Shown here piece by piece: positions 46,580-55,127 of a stretch of DNA of 64,000 nt. The translations under genes and the position numbers were made by a program. The notes beneath the pieces are model-generated. The model made no database searches. It had not been told where the DNA came from and saw nothing but the letters and a program-made list of their open reading frames with translations. This stretch comes from Burkholderia sp. MS389 (GTDB taxonomy: Bacteria; Pseudomonadota; Gammaproteobacteria; Burkholderiales; Burkholderiaceae): assembly GCF_016899425.1 (NCBI RefSeq), contig NZ_CP045995.1, positions 1,860,001-1,924,000 of the forward strand, read 5' to 3'. Every line of letters starts with the position of its first letter. Within the stretch, counting starts at the first letter, position 1.

Positions 46580-46997
46580 GAGCGCACCTGCACGGCGGCG
46601 GTGCGACGTGCACCGGGGAAGGGAGCGGGAGAAAGACGGCGAGCGCGATCGGCGACGATACGCGTATGCCCGTATCGTGCCAACCCGGCCGACTTGGCAG
46701 GGAGGTGACCGTTCAATGAAAAGCCGGATACGAAGGGAAGTCGATCAGATCAGTCTAATGGCCGATCAGGGGCGACCCTAAGTAACAAAATGCAACTGAA
46801 TCTTCTCTTCGATTACAAGCGTGAGCGTGGCGCGGCGAAGCAGGCAGCGTCGCCAGATTCGCGTCAGCGCGGCGTCAGTCGGCGGTCAGTATCGACGGAT
46901 TCGAGAGGACGTGGCAGCGGAACGAACGCGGTTCGACGGCCGGACGATGCGCGATGCGCGGCACGTTCCGCACGGCCCGCGCATCGCGACGATGCGC
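46580..46997. other. Intergenic region between opgC-type and rarD-type genes
   Basis: 418 bp. It contains an inverted repeat ACGATACG/CGTATCGT (46655-46662, 46671-46678) and a 21-codon ORF with a strong ribosome site (46716-46781). The 86-codon frame starting at 46790 has no ribosome site and noise-like composition. Confidence 0.45.
46716..46781 (+). CDS. Candidate 21-residue small ORF with strong Shine-Dalgarno
   Basis: ATG at 46716 encodes MKSRIRREVDQISLMADQGRP and stops at TAA 46779-46781. GGGAGGTGA at 46700-46708 is an almost perfect Shine-Dalgarno with seven bases of spacing, better than that of most large genes here. It lies 38 bp after an inverted repeat that could be an operator. The peptide is basic and could be a leader or microprotein; no downstream gene in this direction needs a leader, because rarD converges. 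Function unknown. Confidence 0.35.
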   Translation: MKSRIRREVDQISLMADQGRP

Positions 46998-47897
46998 TTA
47001 ACCGCGCGCGGGCAAGCGCCGCATCAGCATCGCGCTGTGCCATGCGGTGAGCGCGACGGCGACCCAGATCGGCCCGTACGTCGCGAGCTGCGAGACGCTC
47101 AGCGTCTCGCCGAGCAGCAGCAGCGACACCACGACGAGCAGCACCGGCTCGACGTAGCCGAGAATCCCGAACAGCGCCATCGGCAGCATCCGGCTCGCCT
47201 TCAGGTAGCTCGCGAGCGCGAGCGTGCTGAGGAGGCCGAGCCCCGGCAGCAGCGCGGCCCACAGCAGCGGATGGCCGGCGACGCGCGTCGCGCTCGTCGC
47301 GACCATCGCGAACGCGATCGGGCACAGCAGCACGATCTCGATCGCGAAGGCGGCGAGCGAATCGGCGTTGATCCGCCGGCGCAGCACGAAATACGGCGGA
47401 TAGCCGAGCGCGACGACGAGCGTCGGCCATGCGAACGCGCGCGTCGCCCACACTTCGTGCGCGACGCCGAGCGCCGCGCACGCGACCGCCGCCCATTGCA
47501 GCGGGTCGAGCCTTTCGTGATAGTAGAAGCGGCCGACGAGCACCATCGTCAGCGGCAGCAGGAAATAGCCGAGCGACACTTCGAGCATGCGGCCATGCAG
47601 CGGCGCCCACAGGAACAGCCACAGCTGCACGCCGAGCAACGCCGCGCTCACCGGCAGCGCGACCAGCAGGCGCCAGTCGCGCGCACTGCGCCGCGCGAGC
47701 TCCACGAGCGCCGGCCAGCGACCGCGCAGCGCGATCAGCGCGAGCGCGCCCGGCGCGGTCCACACGATGCGCCACGCGAAGATGTCGAGCCCCGTGAGCG
47801 GCGCGAGCAGTTTCGCGTAAGCCGACATCAGCGCGAACAGCGTCGACGCCATCACCGACAGCAAGAGGCCGCGCCCGGCTTCCGGATACCCCGTCAT
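46998..47897 (-). CDS. RarD-type EamA permease
   Basis: A 299-residue protein with ten membrane segments and two EamA halves. GLLLSVMASTLFALMSAYAKLLAPLTGLDIFAWRIVWTAPG and WLFLWAPLHGRMLEVSLGYFLLPLTMVLVG are characteristic of RarD (the chloramphenicol-sensitive group). Members export or import small metabolites; the substrate is unknown. It ends the minus-strand pair with acylphosphatase (27 bp gap). Confidence 0.88.
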   Translation of the reverse strand: MTGYPEAGRGLLLSVMASTLFALMSAYAKLLAPLTGLDIFAWRIVWTAPGALALIALRGRWPALVELARRSARDWRLLVALPVSAALLGVQLWLFLWAPLHGRMLEVSLGYFLLPLTMVLVGRFYYHERLDPLQWAAVACAALGVAHEVWATRAFAWPTLVVALGYPPYFVLRRRINADSLAAFAIEIVLLCPIAFAMVATSATRVAGHPLLWAALLPGLGLLSTLALASYLKASRMLPMALFGILGYVEPVLLVVVSLLLLGETLSVSQLATYGPIWVAVALTAWHSAMLMRRLPARG

Positions 47898-47924
47898 ATT
47901 GTTGTGTGTCCCTTCGCGTGCCGC

Positions 47925-48221
47925 TTACTGCTGCTGGAAACGCTCGAAGCGCTTCTCGGTCGGCCGTTCCTCGAACGTCACCTCGGTCACGCGCGCGGCA
48001 GGCGGCCCGTGACGCAGCCACGCGAGCATCCGGTCGATCTGCGCGCCGGGGCCCTGGATCATCGCCTCGACGGTGCCGTCCTCGAGATTCGCGACCCAGC
48101 CGCGCAGCTTCAGCGCATGCGCTTCGCGCACCGTCGCATGACGAAAGCCGACGCCCTGCACGACGCCGCGCACCCGCACGTAGTAGGTCTCGATCCGTTC
48201 GTCCAGTTCATTGCGGCTCAT
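47925..48221 (-). CDS. acyP: Acylphosphatase
   Basis: A 98-residue enzyme that hydrolyses acyl phosphates such as carbamoyl phosphate and 1,3-bisphosphoglycerate. VRGVVQGVGFRHATV holds the phosphate-binding loop with catalytic arginine, and LRGWVANLEDGTVEAMIQG holds the catalytic asparagine. I start at 48221 (MSRNELDE); 48242 is a possible earlier start. It lies just upstream of the rarD-type gene on the same strand and is divergent from hpnA. Confidence 0.92.
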   Translation of the reverse strand: MSRNELDERIETYYVRVRGVVQGVGFRHATVREAHALKLRGWVANLEDGTVEAMIQGPGAQIDRMLAWLRHGPPAARVTEVTFEERPTEKRFERFQQQ

Positions 48222-48373
48222 CGCGTCGCCCTCCCGTTGCATTCAAGCCCGGCATTGTAGTCGCGTCGGCCGCTTCGCACACGCGCCGGCCGGGCGTCGC
48301 CGCGCGCGCCGACCACGTACAATCTCGCCGATGCTCAACCGCCGCGCCGCCCGCGCGGCCCCGAAGGAAACGC

Positions 48374-49381
48374 ATGACTGATACTTCCCGCGATCTCGTT
48401 CTCGTCACCGGCGCGTCCGGTTTCGTCGGCTCGGCCGTCGCGCGCATCGCGCAGCAGAAAGGCTATGCGGTGCGCGTGCTGGTGCGCCCCACCAGCCCGC
48501 GCACGAACGTCGCGGATCTCGACGCCGAGATCGTCACCGGCGACATGCGCGACGAGGCGTCGATGCGCGCCGCGCTGCGCGGCGTGCGCTACCTGCTGCA
48601 CGTCGCGGCCGACTACCGGCTGTGGGCGCCCGATCCCGACGAGATCGAGCGCGCGAACCTCGAAGGCGCGGTCGCGACGATGCGCGCGGCCCGCGCGGAA
48701 GGCGTCGAGCGGATCGTCTATACGAGCAGCGTCGCGACGCTGAAGGTGACGAGCGCCGGCGATCCGTCCGACGAGAATCGGCCGCTCACGGCCGAGCAGG
48801 CGATCGGCGTCTACAAGCGCAGCAAGGTGCTCGCGGAGCGCGCGGTCGAACGGATGATCGCCGACGAAGGGCTGCCGGCCGTGATCGTCAACCCGTCGAC
48901 GCCGATCGGCCCGCGCGACGTGAAGCCGACGCCGACCGGCCGCATCATCGTCGAGGCCGCGCTCGGCAAGATTCCCGCGTTCGTCGACACGGGGCTGAAC
49001 CTCGTGCACGTCGACGACGTCGCGCACGGCCACTTCCTCGCGCTCGAGCGCGGCCGGATCGGCGAGCGCTACATCCTCGGCGGCGAGAACCTGCCGCTGC
49101 AGCAGATGCTCGCGGACATCGCGCAGATGACGGGCCGCAAGGCGCCGACGATCGCACTGCCGCGCTGGCCGCTGTACCCGCTCGCGGTCGGCGCCGAAGC
49201 GGTCGCGAAGTTCACGAAGAAGGAGCCGTTCGTCACCGTCGACGGGCTGCGGATGTCGAAGAACAAGATGTATTTCACGTCCGCGAAGGCCGAGCGCGAG
49301 CTCGGCTACCGTGCGCGCCCGTATCGCGAAGGGTTGCGCGATGCGCTCGACTGGTTCGGCTCGGCGGGCTACCTGAAGTAA
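48374..49381 (+). CDS. hpnA: Hopanoid-associated sugar epimerase HpnA
   Basis: A 335-residue extended short-chain dehydrogenase. LVTGASGFVGSAVARIA is the NAD(P)-binding loop and YKRSKVLAE the catalytic YxxxK. The sequence LLHVAADYRLWAPDPDEIERANLEGA and VNPSTPIGPRDVKPTPTGRIIVEA are landmarks of HpnA, which is tied to making the bacteriohopane side chain. It is the first hopanoid gene of the region; hpnB and hpnH follow within 6 kb. A hairpin at 49385-49409 probably ends the transcript. The start at 48374 has AAGGAA upstream. Confidence 0.92.
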   Translation: MTDTSRDLVLVTGASGFVGSAVARIAQQKGYAVRVLVRPTSPRTNVADLDAEIVTGDMRDEASMRAALRGVRYLLHVAADYRLWAPDPDEIERANLEGAVATMRAARAEGVERIVYTSSVATLKVTSAGDPSDENRPLTAEQAIGVYKRSKVLAERAVERMIADEGLPAVIVNPSTPIGPRDVKPTPTGRIIVEAALGKIPAFVDTGLNLVHVDDVAHGHFLALERGRIGERYILGGENLPLQQMLADIAQMTGRKAPTIALPRWPLYPLAVGAEAVAKFTKKEPFVTVDGLRMSKNKMYFTSAKAERELGYRARPYREGLRDALDWFGSAGYLK

Positions 49382-49384
49382 CAC

Positions 49385-49409
49385 AAAGCGGCGCACGTCG
49401 CGCCGCTTT
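49385..49409 (+). terminator. Hairpin after hpnA
   Basis: AAAGCGGCGC (49385-49394), loop ACGTC and GCGCCGCTTT (49400-49409) start three bases after the hpnA stop. The arm ends in TTT, giving a weak T-run. Confidence 0.6.
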
Positions 49410-49456
49410 GCGCACTTTGTTACACGTCGCGCACGGACCGGCATCGGCGCTGCGGT

Positions 49457-49462
49457 TAAAAT
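49457..49462 (+). promoter_or_regulatory. Candidate -10 box of the repeat-protein gene
   Basis: TAAAAT within GGTTAAAATCGCG, 28 bp before the ATG. A very similar GGTTAAAATGCGCG precedes ispH. The -35 region is poor. Confidence 0.4.
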
Positions 49463-49489
49463 CGCGGGTCTTACGCAGAGAAGACACGC

Positions 49490-50887
49490 ATGAACCTGAA
49501 CGATCAGATCGCTTCGCTCGCCACGGGCGTCGATCAGCTCCTCCACGATCACCACGCCGCCCAGCAGGCGGCACGCAGCGCGGAAGCCTTCGCGCGCGCC
49601 GCGGCAGCGGAAGCCCGGGCCGCGGCCGAGCGTCACGCGGCGGCGGAAACCGAAGCGCAGGCGGCCGCGCAGCGCCACACGGCCGCAGCCGCCGACGCCG
49701 AAGCCGCGCAGCGGCGTCATGCCGACGCCACCGCCGCCGCCGAAGCGGCCGCCCAACGTCATACGGATGCCGCCACGCAAGCCGAAGCCGCTTCGCAGCG
49801 CCATGCGGAAGCCACCGCGCTGACCGAAGCGCTCGCGCAACGTCACGCGGATGCCGAAGCCGCGTCGCAGCGCCACGCGGCGGCGATCGCCGAAGCCGAG
49901 GCCGCCGCGCAGCGTCATCACGCCGCGGCGACCGAAGCCGAAGCGGCCGCGCAACGTCATGCCGCGGCGACTGCCGAAGCGGAAACCGCCGCGAAGCGCC
50001 ACGCGGAAGCGACCGCCGAAGCCGAAGCCGCCGCGCAGCGCCACATAGCCGCGATCGCCGAGGCCGAGGCGCTCGCCCAGCGTCATACGCAAGCGCTCGC
50101 CGACACGCAGGCCGCCGCCCAGCGTCACGCCGACGCAACCGCCGAGGCCGAAGCCATCACACGGCGTCACGCCGAAGCGATCGCCCAGGCCGAAGCCGCC
50201 GCGCAACGCCACGCGGAAGCGACCGCCGCAGCCGAAGCGATCACGCAGCGCCATACCGAAGCGATCGCGCAGGCCGAAGCGGCCGCGCAGCACCACGCGA
50301 AGGCGATCGCCGACGCCGAAGCGCTGGTCGAGGCCGTCGTCAAGGAAGCCGCGACGAGCGCGGTTGCCGTGACGGCCGATGTCGTCGAGCCGTCCGTGGC
50401 GGCGCAAGCGTCGGTGAACACGACCGCGCTGGCGGCGGAAACGGTGGAAACGATCGATGTGGTCGAAGTCGCCGACGCCCCGGCCAATGCCGAGACCGCG
50501 CCGATTCCGACGACGCAAGCCGAAACCGCGGTTGAAGCCGACACCGCTGCCGCGCCGGCCGACAAGGCGACGCTGCACGTCGCGCGCCCGTCCCAGAACG
50601 AACTCACGCTGACCATCAACGGCCAGTCGATCACGCTGCATCCGGAGCAACTGGGCCAGCTGATCGAGGAACTCGCGCACGCCCGCGCGTCGATGCAGCC
50701 GGAGCCGCCGCCCGGCATTCCGGCCGGCTGGCGTTTCGTGACGACGAAGAATCCGATGATGGCCGTGCAGAAGCAGTCGAACGGCGACCGCCTGCTGGTC
50801 GCCCGCCACACGGGCTACGGCTGGGTGCCGTTCACGTTCTCGCCGGACGTCGTGATCCAGATGTACATGATGCTGACGCAGCGGTAA
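49490..50887 (+). CDS. Histidine/alanine-rich tandem-repeat protein with conserved-looking C-terminal domain
   Basis: A 465-residue protein. Residues 1-43 are a helical lead. Residues 44-277 are 17 copies of a 14-residue repeat (AAAQRHAEATAEAE), with one histidine per copy at the same place; one copy is only ten residues (spacing 119 to 129). Residues 278-355 are an Ala/Val/Thr-rich linker. The last 110 (ATLHVARPSQNELTLTINGQ; GIPAGWRFVTTKNPMMAVQ; YGWVPFTFSPDVVIQMYMML) look like a folded domain. No signal peptide. The repeats should form a long helix or coiled coil with a His stripe that could bind metal. It lies between hpnA and hpnB. I do not know the family. Confidence 0.75.
   Translation: MNLNDQIASLATGVDQLLHDHHAAQQAARSAEAFARAAAAEARAAAERHAAAETEAQAAAQRHTAAAADAEAAQRRHADATAAAEAAAQRHTDAATQAEAASQRHAEATALTEALAQRHADAEAASQRHAAAIAEAEAAAQRHHAAATEAEAAAQRHAAATAEAETAAKRHAEATAEAEAAAQRHIAAIAEAEALAQRHTQALADTQAAAQRHADATAEAEAITRRHAEAIAQAEAAAQRHAEATAAAEAITQRHTEAIAQAEAAAQHHAKAIADAEALVEAVVKEAATSAVAVTADVVEPSVAAQASVNTTALAAETVETIDVVEVADAPANAETAPIPTTQAETAVEADTAAAPADKATLHVARPSQNELTLTINGQSITLHPEQLGQLIEELAHARASMQPEPPPGIPAGWRFVTTKNPMMAVQKQSNGDRLLVARHTGYGWVPFTFSPDVVIQMYMMLTQR
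49619..50320 (+). repeat. Coding 42-bp tandem repeat (17 units, one shortened to 30 bp)
   Basis: DNA encoding residues 44-277 of the repeat protein. Units begin GCNGCNGCGCAGCGNCA-like and differ mainly at third positions, so the protein pattern is under selection. The 12-bp deletion in one unit keeps the frame. Slippage should make this a length polymorphism between strains. Confidence 0.9.
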
Positions 50888-50922
50888 GCACGCGCATCGG
50901 CCGGAAACCGGCCAAAAAGCAA

Positions 50923-50956
50923 ACAGCCCGGATCGGCTAGCGTCGATCCGGGCTGT
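50923..50956. terminator. Bidirectional rho-independent terminator
   Basis: ACAGCCCGGATCG (50923-50935), loop GCTAGCGT and CGATCCGGGCTGT (50944-50956): a perfect 13-pair stem followed by GTGTTTT on the plus side and by GTTTGCTTTTT on the minus side. It separates the repeat-protein gene from converging hpnB. Confidence 0.88.
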
Positions 50957-51006
50957 GTGTTTTCAGCGTTCCGGTTGATCGGGACGGCCGGCCTCCGCCG
51001 GCGTGG

Positions 51007-52194
51007 TCAACGCTCCACCGGCGCCTGCACGCGCGCCTTCCACTGGCCGCCCTTGCCGCGCCAGTAACGCCACGCGGACGCGAACGTCGCGCCCACATAG
51101 AACAGCGCGACGAGCGGCAGGGCAGGCGCCCACAGCGGCGAGCGCCGGTAGTAGCGCAGCATCGGCGCATACGCGGCGCACATCGACGCCCACGCGAGCC
51201 ATGCCGGCCACGCGCGCGCACCGTAGGCGAGCGCGACAACCGGCGGCACCAGATAGATGATCGTCATCCCGAGCAGCGTGCCGGCCAGCAGCAGCGGCGA
51301 ATAGTGCAGCTGCGTGAACGCGGTGCGCGCGATCATGTTCCAGATGTCGCGCCAGCTGTCGTATGGGCGCAGCGACACGCTGCGATCGGCGAGATCGAGC
51401 CGGATCGGATGGCGGCCGCTGCCGCGATGCTTGATCTGCGCGGCGAGGCTGCAGTCGTCGATCAGCGCGCCGCGAATCGATTCGATGCCGCCCGCTTCCT
51501 CGAGCGCCGTGCGCTTCACGAGCATGCAGCCGCCGGCGGCGCCGGCCGTCCGGTTGCGCGGGTTGTTGATCCACGAGAACGGGTACAGCTTCGCGAAGAA
51601 GAACACGAACGCCGGGATCAGCGCCTTTTCCCAGAACGAGTCGCAGCGCAGCCGCACCATCAGCGACACGAGATCGCGCTGCTCGGCCTGCGCGCGCGTG
51701 ACGAGTTGCGCGACGGCGTCGGACGGATGGCCGATGTCGGCATCCGTCAGCAGCAGGTAGTCGGCCGGCAGGCCGAGCGTCTGCACCGCCGCGATTCCCT
51801 GCGACTGCGCCCACACCTTGCCCGACCAGCCGGCCGGCAGCGGCTTCGCGCTCAGCACCGTCAGCCGGTCGGCGCGGTTGATCGCGAGCGCGGCCGCGCG
51901 GGCCGCGTCGGCGGTGCCGTCGTCGCTGTGGTCGTCGACGATGATCAGGTGGAAGTCGCCCGGATAGTCCTGCTCGAGCAGCGAAGTCGCCGCCCGGGCG
52001 ATCACGTCGGCTTCGTTGCGCGCCGGCACGACCGCCACGACGGCCGGCCAGCCGGCCTCGGCCGCCGCGCCGCGCGCGTCGGGCGGCAGCGGCCGTGCGG
52101 GCTGCGCGCGCCAGAAGCCGCCGCGCGCGACGAGCAGCACGATCCAGATCACCAGCGACAGGCCGGACACCAGGAAAGCGATCGCGAGCATCAT
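51007..52194 (-). CDS. hpnB: Hopanoid-associated glycosyltransferase HpnB
   Basis: A 395-residue membrane glycosyltransferase. One N-terminal membrane helix (AIAFLVSGLSLVIWIVLLVA) precedes a GT2 domain: VVAVVPARNEADVIARA, LIIVDDHSDDGT, DYLLLTDADIGH (DxD) and GALIDDCSLAAQIKHRG. About three helices close the chain. This layout is HpnB, thought to glycosylate the hopanoid side chain. The start at 52194 has AGGAGG seven bases upstream. It converges with the repeat-protein gene and is divergent from ispH. Confidence 0.9.
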   Translation of the reverse strand: MMLAIAFLVSGLSLVIWIVLLVARGGFWRAQPARPLPPDARGAAAEAGWPAVVAVVPARNEADVIARAATSLLEQDYPGDFHLIIVDDHSDDGTADAARAAALAINRADRLTVLSAKPLPAGWSGKVWAQSQGIAAVQTLGLPADYLLLTDADIGHPSDAVAQLVTRAQAEQRDLVSLMVRLRCDSFWEKALIPAFVFFFAKLYPFSWINNPRNRTAGAAGGCMLVKRTALEEAGGIESIRGALIDDCSLAAQIKHRGSGRHPIRLDLADRSVSLRPYDSWRDIWNMIARTAFTQLHYSPLLLAGTLLGMTIIYLVPPVVALAYGARAWPAWLAWASMCAAYAPMLRYYRRSPLWAPALPLVALFYVGATFASAWRYWRGKGGQWKARVQAPVER

Positions 52195-52597
52195 CGGCCT
52201 GCCTCCTGCCGCCCGTCGGCTCGTTCGGTAGAAATAAGGGTCTGGAACAAAACGCCCGACGCCGCACGGGCGGACGGGCAATACGCGTGAGAATCGACGG
52301 TCATCGAATGGCCTTGAAATGAGCGCGACGGCGGGCAGCCGGAGCGGCCGCCCGCGAAACCGCGCAGTTTACCGGGTTCCGCGCGCGCCAGCGCCGACGC
52401 GGCTCTCCCGCAATTGCAACGGTGTCGACACGGCACCGAAGCACGGACGGCCCGATAGGGTTAAAATGCGCGATTAATTCGGGGTTCCGGGGCCTGGCCG
52501 GCCGGTTCGTTCCTGCCTTCATAACATCAAGCCGGGGCGAGCAAGCGCGTGCCAAGCGCCTCGAACCCCGGCGTCTGTCGTCGGAGTTCGCTCACTT
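52195..52597. other. Divergent region between hpnB and ispH
   Basis: 403 bp without a gene. The only clear signal is the TAAAAT box at 52462-52467 facing ispH, which leaves a leader of about 125 bases; nothing resembling a known riboswitch was recognised in it. Confidence 0.45.
52462..52467 (+). promoter_or_regulatory. Candidate -10 box of the ispH-hpnH operon
   Basis: TAAAAT within GGGTTAAAATGCGCG. It resembles the box before the repeat-protein gene (49457-49462); no good -35 hexamer lies 17 bases upstream. Confidence 0.45.
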
Positions 52598-53539
52598 ATG
52601 CGAGTCATCCTTGCCCAGCCCCGCGGCTTCTGTGCGGGGGTTGTCCGTGCGATCGAGATCGTCGATCGCGCGCTGCAACAGCACGGTGCGCCGGTCTATG
52701 TGCGTCATGAGATCGTGCACAACCGGCATGTCGTCGAAAATCTGCGTAATAAAGGGGCACGATTCGTTGAGGAACTCGACGAGGTGCCGCACGGCGCTGT
52801 CGCGATCTTCAGCGCGCACGGTGTCGCCCAGACGGTCGAGCGCGACGCGCAAACGCGCGGGCTCGACGTGCTCGACGCGACCTGCCCGCTCGTCACGAAA
52901 GTGCACGTACAGGGCCGCCAGTACGTCGCGGCGGGCCGCCGGCTGATCCTGATCGGCCACGCGGGCCACCCGGAAGTCGAAGGCACGATCGGCCAGATTC
53001 CGGCCGAGGTGATCCTCGTGCAGAGCGAAGCCGAAGTCGATACGCTGACGCTGCCCGTCGATACGCCGGTCGCGTACATCACGCAGACCACGCTGTCGGT
53101 CGACGACACGCGCGGCATCATCGAAGCGCTGCAGCGCCGGTTCACCGACCTCGTCGGCCCGGACACGCGCGACATCTGCTATGCGACGCAGAATCGCCAG
53201 GCCGCCGTGCGCGAGCTGAGCGAACAGGTTGACGTGCTGCTCGTCGTCGGTGCGACGAACAGCTCGAACTCGAACCGCCTGCGCGAGATCGGCACCGAAA
53301 GCGGTGTACCGAGCTATCTCGTCGCCGACGGCTCGGAAGTGAAAGCCGAATGGTTCGCGGGCGTGCAGACGGTCGGCCTGACCGCCGGCGCGTCGGCGCC
53401 CGAGGAAATGGTCGAGGATGTAATCGGCGCGCTGCGCGCGCTGGGGCCCGTCGATGTCGCGACGATGGCGGGCCGTGAAGAAAAAGTCGAATTCAAGTTG
53501 CCGGCGAAGCTCACGCAAGCTGTCGCCCGCGAAGTTTAA
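52598..53539 (+). CDS. ispH: 4-hydroxy-3-methylbut-2-enyl diphosphate reductase IspH
   Basis: A 313-residue Fe-S enzyme of the MEP isoprenoid pathway that makes isopentenyl and dimethylallyl diphosphate. The cluster cysteines are in PRGFCAGVVRA, LDATCPLVTKVH and DICYATQNRQ; HEIVHNRHVV, FSAHGV and HAGHPEVEGTIGQ are substrate-binding motifs. GATNSSNSNRL is also diagnostic. It is 12 bp upstream of hpnH, so isoprenoid supply and hopanoid elaboration are co-transcribed. Burkholderia often carries a second ispH elsewhere; whether this is the housekeeping or hopanoid-dedicated copy cannot be read. Confidence 0.96.
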   Translation: MRVILAQPRGFCAGVVRAIEIVDRALQQHGAPVYVRHEIVHNRHVVENLRNKGARFVEELDEVPHGAVAIFSAHGVAQTVERDAQTRGLDVLDATCPLVTKVHVQGRQYVAAGRRLILIGHAGHPEVEGTIGQIPAEVILVQSEAEVDTLTLPVDTPVAYITQTTLSVDDTRGIIEALQRRFTDLVGPDTRDICYATQNRQAAVRELSEQVDVLLVVGATNSSNSNRLREIGTESGVPSYLVADGSEVKAEWFAGVQTVGLTAGASAPEEMVEDVIGALRALGPVDVATMAGREEKVEFKLPAKLTQAVAREV

Positions 53540-53551
53540 GGAGGACATCCC

Positions 53552-54712
53552 TTGTCTATTCCGCTGCTCCAGCAAGTCCGTGTCGGCGCCTACATCGTGC
53601 GCCAGCACCTGTCCGGCAACAAACGCTATCCGCTCGCGCTGATGCTCGAGCCGCTGTTCCGCTGCAACCTCGCGTGCAACGGCTGCGGCAAGATCGATTA
53701 TCCGGATCCGATCCTGAACCAGCGCCTGTCCGTCGAGGAATGCCTGCAGGCCGTCGACGAGTGCGGCGCACCCGTCGTGTCGATCGCCGGCGGCGAGCCG
53801 CTGCTCCACAAGGAGATGCCGGAAATCGTCAAGGGCATCATGAAGCGCAAGAAGTTCGTGTACCTGTGCACGAATGCGCTGCTGATGGAAAAGAAGATGG
53901 ACGACTACCAGCCGAGCCCGTATTTCGTCTGGTCGGTCCACCTCGACGGCGACAAGGAAGCGCACGATCACTCGGTGTCGCAGGAAGGCGTGTACGACAA
54001 GGCCGTCGCGGCGATCAAGGAAGCGAAGCGCCGCGGCTTCCGCGTGAACATCAACTGCACGCTGTTCAACGATGCGGTGCCGGAACGCGTCGCGAAGTTC
54101 TTCGACACGCTGGGCCCGATCGGCGTCGACGGCATCACCGTGTCGCCGGGCTATGCATACGAGCGCGCGCCGGATCAGCAGCACTTCCTGAACCGCGACA
54201 AGACGAAGAACCTGTTCCGCGAAATCCTGAAGCGCGGCGAAGGCGGCAAGCGCTGGTCGTTCAGCCAGTCGTCGCTGTTCCTCGACTTCCTGGCCGGCAA
54301 CCAGACGTACAAGTGCACGCCGTGGGGCAACCCGGCGCGTACGGTGTTCGGCTGGCAGAAGCCGTGCTACCTGGTCGGCGAAGGTTACGTGAAGACCTTC
54401 AAGGAACTGATGGAAACGACGGAGTGGGACAACTACGGCGTCGGCAACTACGAGAAGTGCGCGGACTGCATGGTCCACTGCGGCTTCGAGGCCACGGCCG
54501 TGATGGACACGATCTCGAACCCGCTGAAGGCGCTGCGCGTGAGCCGCAAGGGCATCAAGACCGACGGCCCGTTCGCACCGGATATCTCGATCGCGAAGCA
54601 GCGTCCGGCCGAGTACGTGTTCTCGCGCCACGTCGAGATCAAGCTCGAGGAAATCCAGCGCGCCGGCAAGGGCAAGCTGCAGAAGCCGGCGAAGTCGGCG
54701 ACGGCCGCTTAA
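53552..54712 (+). CDS. hpnH: Adenosyl-hopene transferase HpnH (radical SAM)
   Basis: A 386-residue radical SAM enzyme that joins an adenosyl group to diploptene, the first step of C35 hopanoid side-chain synthesis. EPLFRCNLACNGCGKIDYP carries the CxxxCxxC cluster motif, SIAGGEPLLH the SAM-binding GGEP motif, and the C-terminal domain contains KCADCMVHCGFEATA. The start is TTG at 53552 with AAGGAGG upstream, 12 bp after ispH. The operon ends at the terminator at 54770-54800. In B. cenocepacia, HpnH is needed for polymyxin resistance (recalled, not checked). Confidence 0.95.
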   Translation: MSIPLLQQVRVGAYIVRQHLSGNKRYPLALMLEPLFRCNLACNGCGKIDYPDPILNQRLSVEECLQAVDECGAPVVSIAGGEPLLHKEMPEIVKGIMKRKKFVYLCTNALLMEKKMDDYQPSPYFVWSVHLDGDKEAHDHSVSQEGVYDKAVAAIKEAKRRGFRVNINCTLFNDAVPERVAKFFDTLGPIGVDGITVSPGYAYERAPDQQHFLNRDKTKNLFREILKRGEGGKRWSFSQSSLFLDFLAGNQTYKCTPWGNPARTVFGWQKPCYLVGEGYVKTFKELMETTEWDNYGVGNYEKCADCMVHCGFEATAVMDTISNPLKALRVSRKGIKTDGPFAPDISIAKQRPAEYVFSRHVEIKLEEIQRAGKGKLQKPAKSATAA

Positions 54713-54769
54713 GCAGCGCGGTGAGCCGCGCGGAGGGTCGCGCCTTCGCAGCGGCCTGGGATCGAAGAA

Positions 54770-54800
54770 GCGCCACGGAGTTCGCTCCGCGGCGCTTTTT
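54770..54800 (+). terminator. Rho-independent terminator of ispH-hpnH
   Basis: GCGCCACGGAG (54770-54780), loop TTCG and CTCCGCGGCGC (54785-54795), followed by TTTTTGTTTT. A near-perfect stem with a UUCG tetraloop. Confidence 0.92.
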
Positions 54801-54866
54801 GTTTTGGCGGACGCCGCGTGCCGCATTGCGCTCACGCGCGTGCGTGCGGCGGCGAACGTCGGTTGC

Positions 54867-55127
54867 CTAGCTGCGCGACTCCGCCGCGGCGATCAGTTGC
54901 CACGCGGTCGGCCCCGGATCGAGCAGCGGGTCGGACGGCGGATCGAGATCGTGCGGATGCGCGTCCTCGGACGGCAGCATCTGCCATTTCGCAATGCCGA
55001 TTTCGTCGCCGCACACGGTGCATCGATAGATGCCCGCCACCGTCACCTTGCTGCCCGGCGGCAGATTCTCGCTGAATGCGCGGCCACTTCCGCACGTGAA
55101 GTAGCCGCCGCTCCTGTATAGCGCCAT
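54867..55127 (-). CDS. Small protein with a CxxC pair, function unknown
   Basis: An 86-residue protein: MALYRSGGYFTCGSGRAFSENLPPGSKVTVAGIYRCTVCGDEIGIAKWQMLPSEDA in broad outline. The single CTVCG pair and GIYRC resemble one half of a zinc ribbon, and the C-terminal part is acidic and proline-rich. AGGAGG lies four bases before the ATG at 55127, which strongly supports translation. It has no signal peptide. The family is not recognised. Confidence 0.65.
   Translation of the reverse strand: MALYRSGGYFTCGSGRAFSENLPPGSKVTVAGIYRCTVCGDEIGIAKWQMLPSEDAHPHDLDPPSDPLLDPGPTAWQLIAAAESRS

Noticed and set aside
46790..47050. 86-codon plus-strand frame overlapping the 3' end of the rarD-type gene
   Set aside because: No ribosome site, noise-like composition in its second half, and antisense overlap with a clear gene.
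48335..50809. 824-codon minus-strand frame opposite hpnA and the repeat-protein gene
   Set aside because: Its glycine/arginine-rich repeats are the shadow of the 42-bp coding repeat on the plus strand; it has no ribosome site and no domain.
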